Shown here piece by piece: positions 33,513 through 42,966 of a DNA stretch of 64,000 bases. The notes beneath the pieces were generated by a model. That model was given only the letters and a program-made list of their open reading frames with translations, made no database searches and was not told where the DNA came from. Position 1 is the stretch's first letter; each line of letters opens with the position of its first letter. The stretch is taken from NCBI GenBank assembly GCA_019634415.1, contig JAHQVJ010000243.1:1-64000 (forward strand), written 5' to 3'. A program made the position numbers and the translations under genes. This stretch comes from Myxococcales bacterium (GTDB taxonomy: Bacteria > Myxococcota_A > UBA796 > GCA-2862545).

Positions 33513-35385
33513 CTTCGGCCACCCTCACGCGTGGGTTGGCGACGCCGTACAGCACGTCCGACAACAGGATGCCCAGCAGCGTCAGCACGGCCGCGAACGT
33601 GGTGATGGCCATGATCACCGGGTAGTCGCGCGACAGGATGGCATCGAAGCCGAGGCGGCCCATGCCGTCGATGGAGAAGATGTACTCCACGATCACCGAG
33701 CCGCCGATCATGCGCGGCAGCAGGTTGCCCACCAGGGTGATGATGGTGATCAGTGCGTTGCGGAAGGCGTGCTGGAGCACCACCGCGGTCTCGCGCAGGC
33801 CCTTGGCGCGTGCGGTCCGCACGAAGTCCTGCGACAGGGACTCGAGCATGCTGGTGCGCACGTACCGCGACAGCGACGCGAAGCCCGCGTAGACCATCAC
33901 GGTCACGGGCAGCACAAGGTGCCACCCGATGTCGCCGAGCCACGCCAGGTACGACAGATCCCAGGGGTTGTCGGACTGCAGCTTGCCCGAGGGAAAGACG
34001 TCGAGGGCGCGCGACGAGCTGAAGAGCATGATCAGCATGGTGGCGAGCCAGAAGTTGGGCACCGAGTACAGCACGAAGACGAGCAGCGAGCTGACGTTGT
34101 CGAAGGCGCGTCCGCGACGCACCGCGGCGAGGATCCCCACCGGGATGGACACCCCGTAGATGATGAGGATGGCAAGCACGTTGAGGCCCAAGGTGATGGG
34201 CAGGGCGCGGGCGATCTTGTCCATCACGGGCTCGTCGTCGACGAAGGAGCGCCCGAAGTCCAGCGTGAGGATGCGGCCGAGCCAGGTCAGGTACTGGGTG
34301 GGGATGGGCACCTTGCGCCAGAACTCGCCGACGGCCAGCACGTGATTCCCCTCCACGACGAGGTCCGACACGCGACCGGCCTTCTGGCTGGCGGCTCCGA
34401 GGAACTCGCTGTTCTTCCAGTGGAAGGCTCGAATCACCTCGTCGTCGCCGCCGGTGTAGAGCAGCTTGCTCTGCGCCGTCAGGGCCACGGCAGTGAGGCG
34501 CTTGGCGTGGTGGATGGTCGCGAGGAACTCGCCGGAGCCACCGCCCAGGAGGACTCGAGCGACACCGTCGTCCGACGCGATGGCCACGTAGCGGCCGGCC
34601 ACCTCGATGTCGTTGATGGCTCCCCCGAACCCCTTGATCTCGCTCGTGACGTGTAGGTCGCCGGGGTCCATGACCAAGACGCGACGGTCGGCGCCACCCG
34701 TGTAGAGCCGTCCCTCGGAGGTGGCCACCGCATAGGCGCCGCCTCCGTGAGCGTCCGCGCGCTGTCGGATCAGCCGGCCGCTGGCGGGCTCGATCTGCCG
34801 CACGCTGCCCCCATCGTCGACTGCGAAGAGGTACTTGGCTCCGAAGGCCAGATCACGCGTTGGCTTGCCCGTTCCAGGTGTTCGACTGACGAGGCTGCCA
34901 CCCCATCGATGCACCGAGACCGCTCCGTGGCCGTCGGCGGTGGCGATTCGGCCGTCGTGTGCCACCGCCAGCGCGAAGATGGGCCCTTCGTGGGCCTGCA
35001 CACGGTGCAGCTCCACTCCGTGCGTGTCCATGACGACGAACACGCCATCCGCGCTCGCCACGATGCGCTTGCCCTCGCGCAGGGCGATGCGGCGACCCCA
35101 CGAGGACAGGGCCAGCGCACGCGAGGGGGGCATCTCGCTACCCAGCGGGAACGACAGTGCGCTGTGATCCTCTTCGAGCAAGCCCAGCAGCTGCTTCTTG
35201 GCCTTGATGGAGTCTGCCGCACGCTCCCGGGCCGCCTGGTCCGATCCGTCTCCCACCCCGCCGATCTGCGTGGGAACGTCCACCGGATCGCCAGGAGCCA
35301 GCGAGATCACCACGAAGGTGATCACCGTGATGCCCAACAGCGTGGGCACCATCGCCAGCAACCGCTTGGCGAGGTAGCCGATCAC
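33502..35385 (-). CDS. Peptide-type ABC permease (DppB-like) with an inserted WD40-like beta-propeller
   Basis: 627 residues against about 310-340 for normal DppB. GTG start overlaps the upstream stop (GTGA). TM1 is at about 9-30 (LAMVPTLLGITVITFVVISL), then LLGL at about 70. Where the family continues with a short loop, about 270 residues of propeller strands are inserted (about 88-360: VQAHEGPIFALAVAHDGRIA, ATADGHGAVSVHRW, GRLYTGGADRRVLVMD, KLLYTGGDDEVIRAFHW). The conserved permease sequence then resumes at IPTQYLTWLGRILTLDFGRS, followed by five helices and the EAA loop FVRTARAKGLRETAVVLQHAF. Topology places the propeller outside the cytoplasmic membrane, next to the substrate-binding protein. 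Sequence on both sides is intact, so this is a real insertion. Confidence 0.9.
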   Translation of the reverse strand: MIGYLAKRLLAMVPTLLGITVITFVVISLAPGDPVDVPTQIGGVGDGSDQAARERAADSIKAKKQLLGLLEEDHSALSFPLGSEMPPSRALALSSWGRRIALREGKRIVASADGVFVVMDTHGVELHRVQAHEGPIFALAVAHDGRIATADGHGAVSVHRWGGSLVSRTPGTGKPTRDLAFGAKYLFAVDDGGSVRQIEPASGRLIRQRADAHGGGAYAVATSEGRLYTGGADRRVLVMDPGDLHVTSEIKGFGGAINDIEVAGRYVAIASDDGVARVLLGGGSGEFLATIHHAKRLTAVALTAQSKLLYTGGDDEVIRAFHWKNSEFLGAASQKAGRVSDLVVEGNHVLAVGEFWRKVPIPTQYLTWLGRILTLDFGRSFVDDEPVMDKIARALPITLGLNVLAILIIYGVSIPVGILAAVRRGRAFDNVSSLLVFVLYSVPNFWLATMLIMLFSSSRALDVFPSGKLQSDNPWDLSYLAWLGDIGWHLVLPVTVMVYAGFASLSRYVRTSMLESLSQDFVRTARAKGLRETAVVLQHAFRNALITIITLVGNLLPRMIGGSVIVEYIFSIDGMGRLGFDAILSRDYPVIMAITTFAAVLTLLGILLSDVLYGVANPRVRVAEDAD

Positions 35386-37319
35386 GGCTGGTGCTTCACG
35401 TTCTCGGGCTTCGTCCAGTACTCCTGGATCCGCAGCCCCGTGGGTAGCACGCGCACGTCCTCGAAGCGGTTGTTCTGCAGCACCGACACGGCCCCGTGGT
35501 GGAGGATGGTCTGCGGCTGCTCGGTCTGGAACAGGCGCACGAAGTCCCAGTACATCTCGATGCGCTTCTGGTCGTCGAACTCCGCCACCATCGCGTCCAG
35601 CAACGAATCGGCCTGCTGATTGCGCCAGCCCGATGCGTTTCGGCCCCGCGGGATGTCGGTGGAGGAGTGGAAGGAATCCCGCGGCGAGATCCAGGGGTCG
35701 GCGAAGCTGTTGTACAGGATGGCCGAGTCGAAGCGCCGGGCGTAGAAGTCCTCGATGAAGGTGGCCCACTCGAGGGTGCGCAGGCTGACGCGAATTCCCA
35801 CCTGCGCGGCACTGTCTTTGATCAGCCCCGCCACCTGGGTGTAGAAGCGCCGGGGGCTACCGACCTTGATCTCGAACTCGAACCGCACCCCGTCGCGGTC
35901 GAGCACGCCGTCGCCGTCGGAGTCCACCCAGCCCGCTTCTGCGAGGAGCTGCTTCGCACGATCGGGATCGTAGGCGAGGGGCTCGAAGTCGGGCACCTTG
36001 CAGATGGCGTAGGCCGGCTTGCCAGGGCAGTACCCCTTCCAGCCGCGTCCTCGCTGCACCTCGTCGAGGATCCACTGACGGTCGACCAAGTGGGCCATGG
36101 CTCGGCGCACCCGAGCGTCGTCGAAGGGTGGCTGGCGGGCATTCCAGATGATGCTGGAGTACCCGATGCCCATGTGGTCGTAGTTGTGGTAGTTCGTGGT
36201 CTTCAGCAGCTCGGTGTCTTGGCTGTACTGGTCGTCCCAGGCAGACGCGTCCACCACCATCACGTCGAAGCGACCCTTGCGGAACTCCTCGAACGCCGCC
36301 ACGTCGTCGGTGATGAAGATGGTGCGGAGCTTGGCGAAGTTGAACCAGTCGCTGCGCACCTGGGTCCCCCACCAGGCGGGGTTCTGGACGAGATCCAAGG
36401 GGGCGTCTGGATTGTATCGAGTGCCGTCGAGATAGTACGGCCCGGTGCCCGGTCCGGGCACGCGGATCTTGTTGAAGACAGCGCCGAACCCCGGGCTGCC
36501 GGGCCGAATGGAGAATTCCTCGATGCCCAGCTCGGCGGCGAAGGCGGGGATGTGCTCCTCGAACCAACCCGAGTCGAGCACCTTGAGGTGGTACCCCACT
36601 GTGTACAGTCCCCTCCAGTCCTTGGTGCGGTAGCGCACCACGACGGTGTGGTCGTCGGGAGTGGTCAGGCTCTCCACCTGCTCGAAGGGCGCTCGCAGGT
36701 GTTGGGCGTTCACCTCCGGATCGCGTAGCACCGCGAAGGAGAACGCGACGTCCTTGGAGGTGAAGGGTCGACCGTCGGCGAACAGCACCCCTCGTCGCAG
36801 GTGGTAGGTGTAGGTCAGCCCGTCCTCCGAGATCTCCCAGCGCGTGGCGAGCCAGGGCAGCACCTGGGTGGGGTCCTCGGGATCGAGCCGGAGCATGCCC
36901 TCCAGGCTGTACAAGCTGGACAGCCGCCGGGTGAGCCCCTCGTTGGACGCGAAATAGTTCATGGTGCTGGGCGGGCTGGATTGCCGCTGCACGTAGGTGT
37001 CGCCCTGCGCCTTCGGCTTGTCGCCGGGCAACAGCGGCGCTCCCGCCCATGCCCCCTCCACGTGGGTGATCTCGAAGGCTCTTCCGCCCCAGCCCCGCAC
37101 CTGGATCCCGGTCGAGTCACCAGGCTGGCCAGCAGTGCCCACCTGCCCCGAAGACGTGGGGGTCGCTTGCCCGAATCCGCCAGCCTCGATGGCCCTGCGG
37201 TTGGCGATGATCTGCTGCTCCAGTCGATCCAGGCCACAGGTGTTCATGCACGTGAGCACCACCATGGCCCAGACGCCCACCACGGTGGCGATTCGTAACC
37301 AATCTGCCCGTTCATCCAT
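35382..37319 (-). CDS. Peptide-type ABC transporter substrate-binding protein (SBP family 5), membrane-anchored
   Basis: 645 residues. The N-terminus has a hydrophobic segment (about 10-26) with Cys at LTCMNTCGL, so it is either a membrane anchor or an unusual lipoprotein signal; a helical and Gln/Gly-rich linker follows to about 110. The DppA/OppA fold is then seen: LRRGVLFADGRPFTSKDVAFSF, PGPGTGPYYLDGTRYN, DDARVRRAMAHLVDRQWIL, AYDPDRAKQLLAEAGWVDSD, IKVGSPRRFYTQVAGLIKDS. ATG at 37319 with a modest GGGAAG. Translationally coupled to the WD40-containing permease. Substrate not predictable. Confidence 0.88.
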   Translation of the reverse strand: MDERADWLRIATVVGVWAMVVLTCMNTCGLDRLEQQIIANRRAIEAGGFGQATPTSSGQVGTAGQPGDSTGIQVRGWGGRAFEITHVEGAWAGAPLLPGDKPKAQGDTYVQRQSSPPSTMNYFASNEGLTRRLSSLYSLEGMLRLDPEDPTQVLPWLATRWEISEDGLTYTYHLRRGVLFADGRPFTSKDVAFSFAVLRDPEVNAQHLRAPFEQVESLTTPDDHTVVVRYRTKDWRGLYTVGYHLKVLDSGWFEEHIPAFAAELGIEEFSIRPGSPGFGAVFNKIRVPGPGTGPYYLDGTRYNPDAPLDLVQNPAWWGTQVRSDWFNFAKLRTIFITDDVAAFEEFRKGRFDVMVVDASAWDDQYSQDTELLKTTNYHNYDHMGIGYSSIIWNARQPPFDDARVRRAMAHLVDRQWILDEVQRGRGWKGYCPGKPAYAICKVPDFEPLAYDPDRAKQLLAEAGWVDSDGDGVLDRDGVRFEFEIKVGSPRRFYTQVAGLIKDSAAQVGIRVSLRTLEWATFIEDFYARRFDSAILYNSFADPWISPRDSFHSSTDIPRGRNASGWRNQQADSLLDAMVAEFDDQKRIEMYWDFVRLFQTEQPQTILHHGAVSVLQNNRFEDVRVLPTGLRIQEYWTKPENVKHQP

Positions 37320-37346
37320 GCTTCTTCCCGGGTCGGCCCAGGCACC

Positions 37347-38897
37347 CTACCGCGCTGGGGGCTCCCTGTGTGTGCCATGACGAGGAAGCTGCCCACGCCA
37401 CAGACCCTTGGGGCTGGTGGCCAGCACGCGTGCCGGGGTGTCGGCGGAGGCCGGCTGGACGTGTAGCTGCCGCATCCAGCGGGGATCGTCGTCGATGGCC
37501 ACGCCGGGACTCGACAACGTCCAGGGCCATCGGATCTGAGGCGGCACCGCACCGCAGGCATCGTCGAGGTGGCTCGTCCAGATGCCCGACGGGCCAGCGA
37601 CGTACAGGGTCTCGTCGCTGGACCAGCCAGCCTGCGTCACGGGAGCGATACCGGTGACGTCGGGCTGTAGCGGTGCTCCCCACAGGTAGGCGTGCCCCCA
37701 CCGGGACTCGGGCTTGCACCGCTGCCCCTCTTCGCCCAGGGTCACCACGCGACCCGGATCCTCGGACTGCGAGCTGCTCCAGCCAGCATCAGCGGCGTAG
37801 TGCCAGCGGTCGTGGGGGCTGTCGATACCCCCCAGCTGCAGCCAGAACCCCGAGGCGTCGCTGCCTGCGTCGAGGATCCGAGGCTCCCGGAACAGGCGCA
37901 GCGCGAGATCGGTGCGACGGCGGTCGAGGCGCCGCGCCGGCTCGGCTCCGATGAGCAACGCCGCCAGCTGTGCTGTGGAGGGGCCCAGCTCCTGCACGTC
38001 ACCGCCCTGAACCAGGGCGACCTCGAAGGGATGCCGGACCACCAGCCACCTCTCGTCGTCGCCCGCGGACAGCGCCCACGCCTGACGCACGCCACCCTGC
38101 ACCACCGGGCGCCATCGCTCCCCGAAGCTGTCCGACGCCCACAGCCGTCCGGAGGCGTCCACCAGGGAGAGGTGGGGAGCCACGGGCGCAGGCTGCAGCT
38201 CCAAGGCCACCGGGTGCTCGAGGCCCGAGCGGCGGAGCTCCCAGCGGGAGGTGCCCTCGGCCCGGAACACCGGTCCCAGCGCCGTGGCGATCCAGGTTCC
38301 ACCATCGGTGACCGTGGCCGGCCCCGCCACGCTGCGTCCGTCGACCTGTGCGGTGAGGGGAGGCGCCTGCACGTCGTCGAAGCGCACGCGCCCCGCCTCG
38401 GTGACCTGCACATCGTCGTCGGTGGGCTGCACCGCGAGCCACCGCCAGTCGTCCGGCTGCCGCTGCCGCACCACGATGCGCTGCCGGTCGTCGATGCGCA
38501 GATCCGACAGGCCGCGCCCCAGCCAGCGCCGCTCCCAGGTCACGCCGCCATCGCCGGACAGGTGCAGGAACCCCTCCCGGAGCGCCACCAGTCGGCCGTC
38601 GGCCGTCCACCGGGGGCTGGGATCGGGCACCGCGAGGGGCTGGCCCCCGAAGGGCTCCGCCAGCAGCACGGGCGCCCAGCTCCGGCCTCGGTCGCGCGAG
38701 ACGTGGGCGCTGCGGTCCGCGCCGGTGGCCAGCAGCCAGGTGGAGCGGGTGGGGTGCACTCGGATGCGCTGCACCGACGGGGGCAGCAGGCCTGCCTCGC
38801 TCGGCTGCAGGACCACTTCGGCGGCGAGGTCCGAGGCCTCTTCACCACAGGTGCATCCCATCCACGGCACCGTCGCTGCCACCCACCATCCGCGCAT
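37347..38897 (-). CDS. Lipoprotein with sortilin/BNR-like beta-propeller
   Basis: 516 residues. The signal peptide MRGWWVAATVPWMGC ends in a lipobox-like WMGC. Repeated BNR/Asp-box style strands are seen (SRDRGRSWAPVLL, SGDGGVTWERRWLGRG, SDSFGERWRPVVQGG, WSSDETLYVAGPSGIWTS), the pattern of seven- or ten-bladed propellers in sortilin-like proteins and sialidases. No catalytic residues assignable. Encoded 27 bp upstream of the ABC substrate-binding protein on the same strand, so it probably belongs to that operon. With the propeller in the permease, the operon carries two extracytoplasmic propellers. Confidence 0.78.
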   Translation of the reverse strand: MRGWWVAATVPWMGCTCGEEASDLAAEVVLQPSEAGLLPPSVQRIRVHPTRSTWLLATGADRSAHVSRDRGRSWAPVLLAEPFGGQPLAVPDPSPRWTADGRLVALREGFLHLSGDGGVTWERRWLGRGLSDLRIDDRQRIVVRQRQPDDWRWLAVQPTDDDVQVTEAGRVRFDDVQAPPLTAQVDGRSVAGPATVTDGGTWIATALGPVFRAEGTSRWELRRSGLEHPVALELQPAPVAPHLSLVDASGRLWASDSFGERWRPVVQGGVRQAWALSAGDDERWLVVRHPFEVALVQGGDVQELGPSTAQLAALLIGAEPARRLDRRRTDLALRLFREPRILDAGSDASGFWLQLGGIDSPHDRWHYAADAGWSSSQSEDPGRVVTLGEEGQRCKPESRWGHAYLWGAPLQPDVTGIAPVTQAGWSSDETLYVAGPSGIWTSHLDDACGAVPPQIRWPWTLSSPGVAIDDDPRWMRQLHVQPASADTPARVLATSPKGLWRGQLPRHGTHREPPAR

Positions 38898-39011
38898 GGA
38901 CCGGCGCTCCCCACAGCAGCAATCGAAGGCCGCCCTGCCACGTACAGCTAGCCCGCGCGCGGGCCACCGGCTCGGCCGTCCGATAGAGGGCCGCGGGCTG
39001 GAGGCGCCAAC

Positions 39012-40199
39012 GTGAAGGGGCTGTACGACCGGATCACGGGGGCATTCCTCAAGCTCGCGCTCATCGTGGCGCTGACGGCCTGGGTGCTGGACGCCCTGTT
39101 CGGGGGCACCGCCACGCTGTTGGGGCTGCAGGAGGCGCTCACACCACAGATCGAGGGCATGGAGCAGCCGCTGTCCTCGCGCTTCCTGTTCTTCGCCGTC
39201 GTGGAGCTGGTGGTGGTCGCGGCGTTGTGGGGGCCGCTGAACCGCCTCACGGAGACCGCGGAGCGCTACGACGCGCCCGAGCGCGAGATCAGCGTCGTCG
39301 GGCTGCTGCTGCTCCCCGTGCGCTGGGTGCTTGGGCTCGTCTACAGCCTGATCGCCACGGCGTTGCTCCTGTTCCTCGTGCTGCAGCCCACCCTCGTGCC
39401 GCTGAGGATCGACGGGCACTCCTGGGTGAGGCGGGTGCAGAACCTGGTGGACGGCACCACCACCCTGCACCTCGTGGACATCGTGCTGGGTGCTGGGTGG
39501 GGTGTGGTCGCCGAGCCCATCGCTCCCATCGAGACGGTGGAGCCCGACACCTACTTCGCCGACCTCGACGCCGAGTCCATCCCCCTCATCGACCGCTGGG
39601 ACACACAGCTGCTGGAGGCCGCGGACGGCGATCGCGAGCTGGCTGCCCAGACCAAGGCCTTCATGTGGGTGGAGTCGGGAGGTCGGCAGTACGCCGTGTC
39701 GGCGACGGGCTGCGCCGGGCTGATGCAGTTCTGCGCCAGCACCGCGGAGCGTCGACCGTTCCGGTCGGTGTTCGGGGCCGGCCAGGTGGCGCCCTGTGGC
39801 TGCCGTGACTGTGGCATCCCCGTGAGCGTGCAGGTGGCCATGGAGACCGATCCCGAGGCCGCTCAGACCTACGACGCGATCTTTCCGTGCAACCTCGCAG
39901 ACGCGCGCTTCATCCCCGAGCGATCCATCAAGGCCGGGGTGCTGTACCTGCAGGAGCTGTCCGACAAGGTCGGGGGCAGCTTGCCGCTGATGTACGTGGG
40001 GTACAACTCGGGGCCCTTGGTGGCCGTGGCCGTGCACAAGGCACTGGGTAAGCCCGAAGGCGCCACCATCGAGGACATCCGGCCCCATCTGGCCACGGCG
40101 ATGAAGCCCTACTACGGGTCGAAGTCCGAGGGCCGTGCACGTGGGCTGCTCAACGTGCACTTGCCGAAGCTCGAGGCTGCGTACCAGCGCTTTCGCTGA
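39012..40199 (+). CDS. Membrane-anchored lytic transglycosylase (SLT family)
   Basis: 395 residues. GTG preceded by GGAGG at 7 nt. Three hydrophobic helices at about 13-33, 58-76 and 96-120 anchor the protein. From about 205 the SLT domain is seen: catalytic Glu in FMWVESGGRQYAVSATGCAG, LMQFCAS, and VGYNSGP. An unusual Cys-rich insert (CGCRDCG, about 258-264) lies between the catalytic and NSG motifs. Family role: cleaves peptidoglycan glycan strands with formation of 1,6-anhydro ends. Divergent from the propeller lipoprotein; monocistronic by spacing. Confidence 0.85.
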   Translation: MKGLYDRITGAFLKLALIVALTAWVLDALFGGTATLLGLQEALTPQIEGMEQPLSSRFLFFAVVELVVVAALWGPLNRLTETAERYDAPEREISVVGLLLLPVRWVLGLVYSLIATALLLFLVLQPTLVPLRIDGHSWVRRVQNLVDGTTTLHLVDIVLGAGWGVVAEPIAPIETVEPDTYFADLDAESIPLIDRWDTQLLEAADGDRELAAQTKAFMWVESGGRQYAVSATGCAGLMQFCASTAERRPFRSVFGAGQVAPCGCRDCGIPVSVQVAMETDPEAAQTYDAIFPCNLADARFIPERSIKAGVLYLQELSDKVGGSLPLMYVGYNSGPLVAVAVHKALGKPEGATIEDIRPHLATAMKPYYGSKSEGRARGLLNVHLPKLEAAYQRFR

Positions 40200-40254
40200 G
40201 GTCACGGGATATCAGCGTGGGCCTCGGATCCGTCTCGCCCCGCCAGGAGTGCCC

Positions 40255-41043
40255 ATGATCTCCGCCGAGCTCCGTCAGCAGGCCGCCCGAGCGCTGCACG
40301 ACGCGGAACGCACCGCCACACCCATCGCACCGCTCACCCAGACCTACGAGGGCATCGACGTGGTCGACGCCTACCAGATCCAGCTGGCCCAGATCGGGCG
40401 CAGGGTGGAGGAGGGGGCGGTCGTACGGGGTCACAAGGTGGGCCTGTCGTCTGCTGCGATGCAGCGCATGCTGAAGGTCTCGGAGCCCGACTACGGGCAC
40501 CTCCTCGACGACATGTTCGTCTACGAGACCGATCCGGTGCCGGTGTCGGCGCTGTGCTTCCCTCGGATCGAGATGGAGGTGGCGTTCGTGCTGGCCCGTC
40601 CGCTGTCCGGCCCGGGCTGCACGGTGGCCGACGTGCTCGCCGCCACGGCCTACGTGGCCCCGGCGCTGGAGATCATCGACAGCCGGGTCGTCGACTGGAA
40701 GATCGGCTTGGTGGACACCATCGCCGACAACGCCAGCTCCGCCCGGGTGGTGCTCGGGGGATGCGCCACCCCGGTGGACGCCGTGGACCTGCGCACGGTG
40801 GGGGCGGTGTTGCGGAAGAACGGCGAGATCGCCGAGACCGGAGCAGCTGGCGCGGTGCTCGGAAACCCGGCCACGGCCGTGGCCTGGCTCGCCAACAAGG
40901 TGCACCAGTTCGGCGTGACGCTGGGGGAGGGCCACGTGGTGCTCCCCGGTGCCTGCAGCCGTGCCATCGACGTCGCGCCCGGCGACGTGATCCGGGCCGA
41001 CTTCGACACGCTCGGGCACGTGTCCGTGCGCTTCGGCGAGTGA
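40255..41043 (+). CDS. 2-oxopent-4-enoate (2-hydroxypenta-2,4-dienoate) hydratase
   Basis: 262 residues. Adds water to 2-hydroxypenta-2,4-dienoate to give 4-hydroxy-2-oxopentanoate in the lower meta-cleavage pathway. Seen: GHKVGLSSAAMQ, PDYGHLLDDM, metal-binding RIEMEVAFVL with its paired Glu, EIIDSRVVDWKI, DTIADNASSARVVLG and VAWLANKVHQFGVTL; the DWKI and AWLAN segments distinguish it from the decarboxylase paralogue at 42963. ATG has AGGAG at 5 nt. First gene of a seven-gene operon. Confidence 0.9.
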   Translation: MISAELRQQAARALHDAERTATPIAPLTQTYEGIDVVDAYQIQLAQIGRRVEEGAVVRGHKVGLSSAAMQRMLKVSEPDYGHLLDDMFVYETDPVPVSALCFPRIEMEVAFVLARPLSGPGCTVADVLAATAYVAPALEIIDSRVVDWKIGLVDTIADNASSARVVLGGCATPVDAVDLRTVGAVLRKNGEIAETGAAGAVLGNPATAVAWLANKVHQFGVTLGEGHVVLPGACSRAIDVAPGDVIRADFDTLGHVSVRFGE

Positions 41044-41050
41044 GGGCGTC

Positions 41051-41923
41051 ATGAGCAAAGTCACCGCCGCCATCGTGGGCTCCGGCAACATCGGCACCGA
41101 TCTGATGTACAAGCTGCTTCGCTCCGACGTGATCGAGCCCCGCTACATGATCGGCATCGATCCCGACAGCCGTGGCCTCGCGCTGGCGAAGGAGCACGGG
41201 CTCGTGGTGTCCCACGAGGGCATCGACGGGCTGAAGGCCCAGTCCGAGCTGCCAGGGATCGTCTTCGAGGCCACCAGCGCCAAGGTGCACGCGGCCAACG
41301 CGCCCTGGTACCGGCAGGCTCGGATCAAGGCCGTGGACCTCACCCCGGCGGCGCTTGGTCCCTACGTGATCCCGCCGGTGAACCTCGCGCAGCTCGAGGA
41401 CGCCGACAACGTGAACATGGTCACCTGTGGGGGCCAGGCCACCATCCCGATGGTGGCGGCGGTGTCCCGCGTGGTGGACGTGTCCTACGGCGAGATCGTG
41501 GCCACCGTGGCGTCGAAGTCGGCGGGGCCGGGCACGCGGGCCAACATCGACGAGTTCACCCAGACCACCGCCCGCGCCGTGGAGGTGCTGGGTGGAGCGG
41601 AGCGGGGCAAGGCCATCATCATCCTCAACCCCGCCGAGCCACCGCTGATCATGCGCGACACCATCTTCTGTGCCGTGCCCGAGGGGGTGGACGAGGCGGC
41701 CATCACCGCGTCGGTCCACGCCATGGTGGCGGAGGTCCAGAGCTACGTGCCTGGCTACCGGCTGATCAGCGAGCCCCAGTTCGATCCGGGGCGCGTCGCC
41801 ATCTTCGTCGAGGTGGAGGGAGCCGGCGACTTCCTGGCACCTTATGCCGGCAACCTCGACATCATGACCGCCGCCGCCACCCGGGTGGGCGAGGCGATCG
41901 CAGCGCGCCTGCAGGCAGCGTGA
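41051..41923 (+). CDS. mhpF: Acetaldehyde dehydrogenase (acylating)
   Basis: 290 residues, slightly shorter than MhpF/DmpF. Oxidises the acetaldehyde released by the aldolase to acetyl-CoA with NAD and CoA. Seen: the Rossmann start VTAAIVGSGNIGTDLMYKLL, the catalytic Cys in NMVTCGGQATIPMV, GPGTRANIDEFTQTT, and PAEPPLIMRDTIFC. It lies between hydratase and aldolase genes; in this family the enzyme forms a channelling complex with the aldolase. ATG 41051 follows the hydratase stop by 7 nt. Confidence 0.95.
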   Translation: MSKVTAAIVGSGNIGTDLMYKLLRSDVIEPRYMIGIDPDSRGLALAKEHGLVVSHEGIDGLKAQSELPGIVFEATSAKVHAANAPWYRQARIKAVDLTPAALGPYVIPPVNLAQLEDADNVNMVTCGGQATIPMVAAVSRVVDVSYGEIVATVASKSAGPGTRANIDEFTQTTARAVEVLGGAERGKAIIILNPAEPPLIMRDTIFCAVPEGVDEAAITASVHAMVAEVQSYVPGYRLISEPQFDPGRVAIFVEVEGAGDFLAPYAGNLDIMTAAATRVGEAIAARLQAA

Positions 41924-41931
41924 GGAGCCCC

Positions 41932-42966
41932 ATGGCCTACTCGGACGATCTCGACGTACGCGTGACCGACACCTCCCTGCGGGACGGGTCCCACGCCAAG
42001 CGACACCAGTTCACCGAGGATCACGTTCGGCGCATCGTGATGGCGCTCGACGGTGCGGGCATGCCCGTCATCGAGGTGACCCACGGAGACGGGCTCGGTG
42101 GCTCCTCCTTCAACTACGGCTTCTCCCTCACCCACGAGCGCAGCCTGATGAAGGCAGCGGTCGAGGCCGCCGATCGGGCCAAGATCGCGGCGCTGATGCT
42201 GCCAGGGGTGGGCACCGTCGACGACATCGCAGCCGTGCACGACCTCGGCGTGAAGGTGATCCGCATCGCCACGCACTGCACCGAGGCCGACATCTCGGAG
42301 CAGCACTTCGGGGTGAGCCGCCAGATGGGGCTCGAGACCGTGGGCTTCCTGATGATGTCCCACACCGTGGCGCCCGAGGTGCTCGCCACCCAGGCCCGGA
42401 TCATGGCCGAGGCCGGCTGTCAGTGCGTGTACGTGGTGGACTCCGCTGGCGCGATGATCCTCGAGCAGGTGAGCGACCGGGTGGCCGCCGTGGTGGACGC
42501 CGTGTCCGACATCTCCACCGTGGGCTTCCACGGCCACGAGAACCTCTCCCTGTCGCTGGCCAACACGCTGCTCGCCGTTCGTGCCGGGGCCGTGCAGGTG
42601 GACGGCTCCACGCGGCGCTTCGGGGCCGGCTCGGGCAACACCAGCTGTGAAGCGCTGGCCGCCGTCTGCGACCGGATGGGCATTCGCACCGGCCTCGATC
42701 CGTTGGCCATGATCAACGCCGCCGAGGACGTGGTGCGACCGGTGATGGACGAGGAATGCGTGCTCGACCGCATGTCGCTGATCATGGGCTACGCGGGCGT
42801 GTACTCGAGCTTCCTCAAGCACGCCTACCGGGCGGCGGAGCGCTACGGCGTGAGCGGCGCCGAGATCCTGATGCGCTGCGGGCAGCGAAAGCTCGTGGGC
42901 GGCCAGGAGGATCAGATCATCGACGTGGCGGTGGAGATCGCCAACGAGCAAGGGGTGGCCACATGA
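41932..42966 (+). CDS. mhpE: 4-hydroxy-2-oxovalerate aldolase
   Basis: 344 residues. HMGL-like TIM barrel splitting 4-hydroxy-2-oxopentanoate into pyruvate and acetaldehyde. Seen: the metal and pyruvate site DTSLRDGSHAKRHQFT, EVTHGDGLGGSSFNYGF, YVVDSAGAM, the metal His pair in FHGHENLSLSLAN, and RRFGAGSGNTSCEAL. ATG 41932 has GAGGAG at 5 nt; a GTG overlapping the previous stop (41920) is less likely. Directly coupled to the decarboxylase gene by ATGA overlap at its end. Confidence 0.95.
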   Translation: MAYSDDLDVRVTDTSLRDGSHAKRHQFTEDHVRRIVMALDGAGMPVIEVTHGDGLGGSSFNYGFSLTHERSLMKAAVEAADRAKIAALMLPGVGTVDDIAAVHDLGVKVIRIATHCTEADISEQHFGVSRQMGLETVGFLMMSHTVAPEVLATQARIMAEAGCQCVYVVDSAGAMILEQVSDRVAAVVDAVSDISTVGFHGHENLSLSLANTLLAVRAGAVQVDGSTRRFGAGSGNTSCEALAAVCDRMGIRTGLDPLAMINAAEDVVRPVMDEECVLDRMSLIMGYAGVYSSFLKHAYRAAERYGVSGAEILMRCGQRKLVGGQEDQIIDVAVEIANEQGVAT

